This document shows positions 58,719 through 64,000 of a stretch of DNA of 64,000 bases, in pieces. The stretch covers positions 434,001 to 498,000 of the forward strand of contig NZ_JAHSTU010000004.1 in assembly GCF_019145495.1 (NCBI RefSeq). Direction: 5' to 3'. Each line of letters opens with the position of its first letter. Positions within the stretch are counted from its first letter, which is position 1. This DNA is from Pseudomonas azerbaijanoccidentalis (GTDB lineage Bacteria; Pseudomonadota; Gammaproteobacteria; Pseudomonadales; Pseudomonadaceae). The notes beneath the pieces are model-generated. The model saw only the letters and a list, made by a program, of their open reading frames with translations. It had not been told where the DNA came from and made no database searches. The translations under genes were made by a program, and so were the position numbers.

Positions 58719-61343
58719 TCAGACGAACTCGCAGATGACACAAGCATCGGCATCCAGCGTCGCATGAACATGCCCAAGGGACTCTCCCGTGGCCATCGAA
58801 TCGAGGACACGGTCGGCTATTCGAGGCAGTACATGCAGTTCCAGCAGGTGGTCAATTAAACGAGCACCGCTGTCGCTTTGAACACAGCGCTCCGCCAAGT
58901 GATCGACCAGGTTTTGGCCATAGGTGAAACCCAGCTCGCGACGGCGCAGGCGTTCACCCAAACGCTCGAGTTTCATTTCAATCAACTCGCGCAGTACCGG
59001 ACCGCTAACGGGGTAGTACGGCACGACACGCATGCGCGCTAACAACGCCGGTTTGAAATGTCGGCTGAGGATGGGCGCAATCGCCTGCTCCAGCACTTGG
59101 GCCGCTGGCCGCTCAGCGCCTTGGCAAAGCTCGCTGATCCGTTCGCTGCCCAGATTCGAGGTCAACAGGATCAACGCATTGCGAAAGTCGATTTCCCGCC
59201 CTTCGCCATCGTTGACAACGCCTTTATCGAATATCTGATAGAACAAGTTGAGGACGTCCGGATCGGCCTTCTCGACTTCATCCAGCAGCACGATCGAATA
59301 CGGCTTTTGGCGTATGGCTTCAGTGAGCATGCCGCCCTCGCCATAGCCGACATAACCGGGGGGCGACCCGATCAGACGCGAGACCGTGTGCTTTTCCTGA
59401 AACTCAGACATGTTGATCGTGGTGATAAAACGCTCGCCGCCATATAACAAATCCGCGAGCGCCAATGCAGTTTCGGTTTTACCGACACCACTTGGACCTA
59501 CCAGAAGAAACACACCTACCGGAGTGTCAGGCCTGTTCAACCCGGCAGCCGTTGCGCGCATTGCACGGTCCAGGGCCGCTATCGCGGGCTCCTGACCAAG
59601 GATACGGTTGCGCAAGTCGCTGGCAAAACCGGTGACCTTGGCATTGTGCTCCCGGGCCAGTTGCGTCAGCGGCACACCGGTCCAGGCGCTCACCACTTCG
59701 GCCACCAGTCGTGGGCACACTTCGAAGCTCACCAGCCGTTCGCTGCCTTGTGCATCGAGCAGAGCTCGATGAGATTCCTTGAGAGAAGCTTCCAGCGCCT
59801 CCACACATTGAATGTCATCTGCCTGCCCGCCTGAACATCCGTCACCCTTCTCGACGTTGTCGACTGAAACCCGGGCTTGGGCCAGCTGCTGGCGTAAATT
59901 CAGCACGGACTCGGCCATGCCAGCCTGCGCCATCCACCGGGTTTGCAGTGCCGCTTTTTCCACTTCGGCGTCCTGCAGATGACGCTCTAAAGCGTGCAGG
60001 GATTGATGGTCGATCAACACACCGGCCTCGGCATCGCGACGTAGCGCCTGTCGTTTGCGCTCCCCTTCAGCCAGCTCGGCCTGTAACCGTTGCAGGCTCT
60101 GCGGGGCGGCAGCCAGGCTGATACGGACGCGGGCGCACGCGGTGTCGAGAACATCGATCGCTTTGTCGGGTAACTGACGACCCGTGAGGTAACGAGCCGA
60201 CAATTCGGCGGCAGCCACCACCGCGTCATCGCGCAGATAAATGCCGTGGCTCTTCTCATACACACCGGCCAGGCCACGAAGAATTGTCACGGCTTCGCTG
60301 ACGGTTGGCTCAAGCAATTGCACAGGCTGGAAACGGCGGGCGAGTGCCGGATCTTTTTCGAAGTATTTTTTGTACTCGGTCCATGTGGTTGCCGCGATCG
60401 TTCGCAACTCGCCACGGGCCAGCGCCGGTTTCAGCAGGTTGGCGGCGTCGGAGCCGCCGGCAGCGCCACCTGCACCGATCAATGTATGCGCCTCGTCGAT
60501 AAACAGGATGATCGATTTCGGTGAGCCTTTGACCTCATCGATTACGCCCTTGAGGCGCCGTTCGAACTCACCTTTTACACTGGCACCCGCCTGTAACAGC
60601 CCCATGTCCAGAGACAGCAGCTCAACATCGCGCAGCGGCGGCGGTACATCCCCGGCGACGATGCGCAAGGCCAGACCTTCGACGATGGCTGTTTTGCCTA
60701 CACCCGCGTCGCCCACCACAATCGGGTTGTTTTTGCGGCGACGGGCGAGGATGTCGATCATCTGGCGGATCGCATCATCGCGACACAACACCGGGTCCAG
60801 CTTGTCGTCACGGGCTTGCTGGGTCAGGTTGTGCGTAAAACGCTCTAACAGTGATTCAGTGTTCTTGATTGAATGATCAATGGCCGGGTGCCGCGTCCCC
60901 AGCAACGCAAACTCTTTCAGTCGCTCAATGTTCAGCCTGGCCAGTAAAAGTTGGTATCGGCTGCCGGCGTAACGCATTGGATTACGTAGCAGGGCGAGAA
61001 TCAGCGAGGCCTGGTCAACCTGGCTGCGACCCAGTTCAAGATTCGCCACCAGCAACGCATCCTGAAGCCATTGCACCAGCTCTGGCGCGAACACGGGGTT
61101 GCGTGAAGCGCCGTGTTCGCCCGGCAAATGCAAAGCGCTGATCAATTCTCCGGCATCAACTTCAGCGTCTTGCAGAGCACGACCGAGTAAACCCAGCGGG
61201 CGCTCCAGCAAGGCCAGAAGCAAGTCCTCGATGAGCACTTTGCTGGCGCCGCGGCCGACGCAACGCTCGGCAGCGCTTTCCAGGTCGCGACGGCTTTCGA
61301 CGTCCAGCGCCTGAATGAGTTGTTGCAGGTCCACATTGATCAT
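58719..61343 (-). CDS. clpV: T6SS sheath-recycling ATPase ClpV (TssH)
   Basis: An 874-aa Clp/Hsp100 AAA+ unfoldase that disassembles contracted TssB/TssC sheath. It has a ClpV N-domain (residues 1-150), AAA1 with Walker A VVGDAGVGKTAIVEG at 209-223, and a middle coiled-coil region near 400-530. AAA2 has Walker A LLVGPSGVGKTETALALADL near 615, followed by the C-terminal small domain. Both Walker motifs are intact. It lies 12 bp after tssG and 1 bp before sfa. The ClpV-type N-domain and the operon set it apart from housekeeping ClpB. Confidence 0.95.
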   Translation of the reverse strand: MINVDLQQLIQALDVESRRDLESAAERCVGRGASKVLIEDLLLALLERPLGLLGRALQDAEVDAGELISALHLPGEHGASRNPVFAPELVQWLQDALLVANLELGRSQVDQASLILALLRNPMRYAGSRYQLLLARLNIERLKEFALLGTRHPAIDHSIKNTESLLERFTHNLTQQARDDKLDPVLCRDDAIRQMIDILARRRKNNPIVVGDAGVGKTAIVEGLALRIVAGDVPPPLRDVELLSLDMGLLQAGASVKGEFERRLKGVIDEVKGSPKSIILFIDEAHTLIGAGGAAGGSDAANLLKPALARGELRTIAATTWTEYKKYFEKDPALARRFQPVQLLEPTVSEAVTILRGLAGVYEKSHGIYLRDDAVVAAAELSARYLTGRQLPDKAIDVLDTACARVRISLAAAPQSLQRLQAELAEGERKRQALRRDAEAGVLIDHQSLHALERHLQDAEVEKAALQTRWMAQAGMAESVLNLRQQLAQARVSVDNVEKGDGCSGGQADDIQCVEALEASLKESHRALLDAQGSERLVSFEVCPRLVAEVVSAWTGVPLTQLAREHNAKVTGFASDLRNRILGQEPAIAALDRAMRATAAGLNRPDTPVGVFLLVGPSGVGKTETALALADLLYGGERFITTINMSEFQEKHTVSRLIGSPPGYVGYGEGGMLTEAIRQKPYSIVLLDEVEKADPDVLNLFYQIFDKGVVNDGEGREIDFRNALILLTSNLGSERISELCQGAERPAAQVLEQAIAPILSRHFKPALLARMRVVPYYPVSGPVLRELIEMKLERLGERLRRRELGFTYGQNLVDHLAERCVQSDSGARLIDHLLELHVLPRIADRVLDSMATGESLGHVHATLDADACVICEFV

Positions 61344-61355
61344 GGGGTCTCGTCC

Positions 61356-62363
61356 TTAATGAATACTGCTGCTTAGGGTCACTTGACCGTTGGCGTGCTC
61401 TCGCCCTAACCAACTGGTCCAACCCAGGCGGCAGGCGCTCTGCTCACCAATGCGCAATTCGTGAATATCTTCCTGGCGCAAGAGCAGTCGAATGTCGTAA
61501 TCGAGCGGATCTCTCAGGGTGAACCGAACCAGTGCGCACAGTGGTTGATAGCCGAAACCAATCGGCAGAAATTCATGGAAGCGCTCCCAGTCGAGCTCAC
61601 GGATATGAATCCGGAATTTGCCGCCGCGATCACGAACGTATTGGCCTAGCACCAGATCCTCGCCAAGCTTGCTGTTAGCAAGGCCCAGGCGATTGCGTTG
61701 CTCATCCAGAATGTCGACGCGACGCTCAACACACTGCTCGATGAATATCTCGGCGTGCTTGAAGTAGTAACGCAGCACCGCCTCGATCAACGCTGCCGAG
61801 TGGGCGCGTAAACTCAGGAGTCCGAGGTACGGCAAAAGGCGTTTCCAGTTCAGTTCGCCAGCCTTGCGGATCTCTTCTCCACCCAAGCCGATCAGGGCAA
61901 AAAGTTGCGCCGAGAAAGGGTCGATGGCGCCGCTCTTGAAGCCGGCGCGGTACCGGTATTTGCGCCATATCGGCAGCATCAATCGCTGCAGGCGATGGTG
62001 AAACAGATCGAGAAAACTGCGGGTCAGGTTGCCGTCTTCGTTGTCACCCAAGGCCTGCTCGGCGTAGAACGCGGGCAGTGGTGAACCGGCACCCACCAGG
62101 CTGATCAAGTTGAAACGAAGTCGTGCGCGCAGTTGCCCGTGCTCCTCAAAAAACTCCACGCGATCAACGTCGCTACCGGGAAAACCAAAGCTCGGATTGG
62201 CCTGGAACTCCAGTTGGTCGTACAGATCGTCTTCGCTCATGCCGGGGTGCGCTTCGCGCAGCCGATCAACGACTGCCAGCACAGCCTGGAACAGGGAGTA
62301 CTCGCGTATGACTCGACTCAACCCACTCAAAGGAGGGGCTGCAGGCCCATGCGGGGTAGCCAT
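61356..62363 (-). CDS. tssG: T6SS baseplate protein TssG
   Basis: A 335-aa TssG (VasB/ImpH) that forms the baseplate wedge with two TssF and one TssE. Family segments include SLFQAVLAVVDRLREAHPG near the N-terminus, PSFGFPGSDV, and GNLTRSFLDLFHHRLQRLMLPIWRKYRY. The ATG at 62363 has AGAGG 8 bases upstream and gives a 37-bp overlap with the end of tssF, which suggests translational coupling. The frame is open 148 codons further, inside tssF, and that extension is an artefact. Confidence 0.93.
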   Translation of the reverse strand: MATPHGPAAPPLSGLSRVIREYSLFQAVLAVVDRLREAHPGMSEDDLYDQLEFQANPSFGFPGSDVDRVEFFEEHGQLRARLRFNLISLVGAGSPLPAFYAEQALGDNEDGNLTRSFLDLFHHRLQRLMLPIWRKYRYRAGFKSGAIDPFSAQLFALIGLGGEEIRKAGELNWKRLLPYLGLLSLRAHSAALIEAVLRYYFKHAEIFIEQCVERRVDILDEQRNRLGLANSKLGEDLVLGQYVRDRGGKFRIHIRELDWERFHEFLPIGFGYQPLCALVRFTLRDPLDYDIRLLLRQEDIHELRIGEQSACRLGWTSWLGREHANGQVTLSSSIH

Positions 62364-64000
62364 TGGTACACCTCTCCCTGTGTGCTGATTACCCGCAACT
62401 CGTGGTACGAATTGAGGCTGGCATAAAGCGCAAAAAACTCGTTGAGTACCGATGCGAAGACGAATAAATCGCCCTCGCCGATGTACCCCTGCGGATCGAT
62501 GGTCAGTTCCGTGCGCAACCCTCGGACCGGTAATCCTCGGTGCAGTCTGTCGACGTGTTGGTGCTTGATTGACTTCAGTCCACCGAGCAGCCGCTTGCTG
62601 ACTTTCTCCGCGTGCTGGTCGTAGTAGCGGGGCAAGTCGTAGGTTTCCAGAATCACCTTCAGCGCGTTGACGTCCGCCAGCGACAGGTAGTTGAGCGACA
62701 TGTTGCTGATCAGCTTCCAGAGGAAGTCTCGATTGAGCGGTGGCGCGAAACAGGCGGTGACAGGCGTGATGTTGCGAAAGCTCAAACACTCCGGCGTCCG
62801 CTCGCAAGCCTGATTGATGTCACCAAGCTTCAGCTTGCGCGCAAGGTTCTGGTTGGTGCAGACCAGCTCAATCGACAGGGTTTCCTGCATGTCGACGGCT
62901 TGGGTGCCAAAGCTCAGGTAAGTATCGAGGCCGTCGTGCAACAGGGAGGAGCGCTGGCGAACGCTGTAGTGCGCTCGGTGGGTCGGTACATCGAAACTTG
63001 GATCATGTTCAAATGACTCGAACGGCACATACTGCCGATACCCCAGACCACCCGGCCTCCAGCCTGTAACGGTCTCGACAGAGAACACGCCACAGTTTTC
63101 CTGGTTGTACCGGGCAGGCAACAGCAGGTACTCATCCTGCTTGCCGTCGAGTCGTATGGGCAGCGCATCGTGCTTGAACAGGTTTGCGATTGGCGTGCAG
63201 TAGAGTTTCACGTTATCGAGGGTCGGACGCAGGCGCTGCAGGGCGCTTTTGCGAATATCGAAGCGCAGCTCCATCCCCCGCACCTGCTTGATGCTTTCTT
63301 CGGGCAAGGTCTTGAGCAGGTCGAGCCCCTTGATATCGACGAACAAAAACTTATCCTGAAAAGCGAAGTACTCCTGCAGGTATCGATAGCCGCGGAAGGT
63401 ATTCAGCGGGTATGGCATCAAGGCTTCATCTTCAGCAAAGCCCACTGGTTGCACACATTCGTCCGGCAACTGAAATGCCAGTGGTAGATCGTTCACACCG
63501 ATAAGCGGCTCACCCCTGCCATCCAGCGGGATCAGCTCGACACCTTGCAGGTGGCGCAACAGGCTCAGGTACAGCGCTTGGCTGATGTAGCGTTCACCCG
63601 CGAAATGCAGGCGCAGGTGGCGCAACTGCAACTCGCCAAGATGACCGTCAGCGGTCATCTCCAGTCGCAGGCTCAACAGCGAACCATCACCTTTGACCGA
63701 GTGGCTCAACGCGACAAGCTCCAGCGCCGCGACTTCGGTGGCATAGCACGTACGGAAACGGCAACGCTCTCCTTCGATCGGTACGCTCTCCACCGGGGTG
63801 TCGCGTGCAACCGTCAACGCAGGCTCCGAACGCGTCAAAGGGGCGAACTGCAACATGCTGAAAGCCGGAATCGGCCGCATATAGTTGGGCCACAGCAGAT
63901 GCATCAACGAATGGCTCAGTTCCGGCAATTCGTCATCAAGCTTCTGGCGCAAACGCCCGGTCAGAAAAGCAAAGCCTTCCAGCAAGCGCTCCACGTCGGG
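62327..64000 (-). CDS. tssF: T6SS baseplate protein TssF (5' end outside window)
   Basis: 557 C-terminal residues of TssF (VasA/ImpG). The visible start PDVERLLEGFAFLTGRLRQKLDDELPELSHSLM is the conserved segment normally about 50 residues from the N-terminus, so only a short 5' part is missing beyond the right window edge. LLWPNYMRPIPAFSMLQF and FAGERYISQALYLSLLRHL follow the family pattern. No stop interrupts the frame to base 64000. The operon continues to the right, where tssE and the sheath genes would be expected. Confidence 0.94.
   Translation of the reverse strand, partial: PDVERLLEGFAFLTGRLRQKLDDELPELSHSLMHLLWPNYMRPIPAFSMLQFAPLTRSEPALTVARDTPVESVPIEGERCRFRTCYATEVAALELVALSHSVKGDGSLLSLRLEMTADGHLGELQLRHLRLHFAGERYISQALYLSLLRHLQGVELIPLDGRGEPLIGVNDLPLAFQLPDECVQPVGFAEDEALMPYPLNTFRGYRYLQEYFAFQDKFLFVDIKGLDLLKTLPEESIKQVRGMELRFDIRKSALQRLRPTLDNVKLYCTPIANLFKHDALPIRLDGKQDEYLLLPARYNQENCGVFSVETVTGWRPGGLGYRQYVPFESFEHDPSFDVPTHRAHYSVRQRSSLLHDGLDTYLSFGTQAVDMQETLSIELVCTNQNLARKLKLGDINQACERTPECLSFRNITPVTACFAPPLNRDFLWKLISNMSLNYLSLADVNALKVILETYDLPRYYDQHAEKVSKRLLGGLKSIKHQHVDRLHRGLPVRGLRTELTIDPQGYIGEGDLFVFASVLNEFFALYASLNSYHELRVISTQGEVYQWLPRMGLQPLL

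Overview
The window is high-GC gammaproteobacterial chromosome. Gene content and order (rep-xpt, cycB-pauR-dadX-dadA-lrp, kauB, rpmGB, radC-coaBC-dut-algC-argB, pyrE-crc, rph-yicC-gmk-rpoZ-spoT, exbBD-tonB, oxyR-recG) point to Pseudomonas, most likely the P. fluorescens group. The genus call rests on remembered synteny with P. aeruginosa and on the Pseudomonas-only regulator Crc. Two families of short REP-like palindromes sit between many genes of the first 45 kb, as is typical of this group.

Layout. 1-5 kb: 3' part of the Rep helicase gene, xanthine phosphoribosyltransferase, an acetyl-CoA hydrolase/transferase and cytochrome c5. 5-18.4 kb: amino acid and polyamine catabolism. It holds a PauR-like regulator, a dadA-ridA-dadX D/L-alanine operon divergent from lrp, a PuuB/PauB-like FAD oxidase, a MocR regulator facing a DUF1127 gene, a phospholipase D lipoprotein, an MFS transporter, aldehyde dehydrogenase KauB and a small cupin. 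18.5-19.3 kb: two adjacent I78-type peptidase inhibitor genes, one without and one with a signal peptide. 19.3-37 kb: housekeeping genes for ribosomal proteins, dipeptide uptake, RadC, CoA, dUTP, AlgC, ArgB, PyrE, Crc, GltS, RNase PH, Gmk, RpoZ, SpoT and RidA. 38-45 kb: exbB-exbD-tonB for TonB-dependent uptake, oxyR, recG and a YbaK-HDOD fusion. 45-45.9 kb: an intact small antitoxin-like gene with a good promoter, followed by a Fic toxin gene broken by an internal deletion. 46-47.7 kb: periplasmic GalM and an SCP2-like protein.

47.8-64 kb: one compact minus-strand type VI secretion operon running from tssF (cut by the window end) through tssG, clpV, a sigma-54 activator (sfa/VasH), a 46-aa lipoprotein, fha, tssJ, tssK, tssL, tssM, a PP2C phosphatase (stp1) and a Ser/Thr kinase (stk1). 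This order matches the H2-T6SS of P. aeruginosa. tssA/B/C, tssE, hcp and vgrG are not in the window and would lie beyond its right edge or elsewhere. The operon encodes the membrane complex (TssJLM), part of the baseplate (TssFGK), sheath recycling (ClpV), a threonine-phosphorylation switch (Stk1/Stp1/Fha) and its own sigma-54 activator.

Start codons were often moved inward from the longest open frame, using ribosome binding sites and known family N-termini. No tRNA, rRNA, CRISPR array, insertion sequence or prophage was seen.
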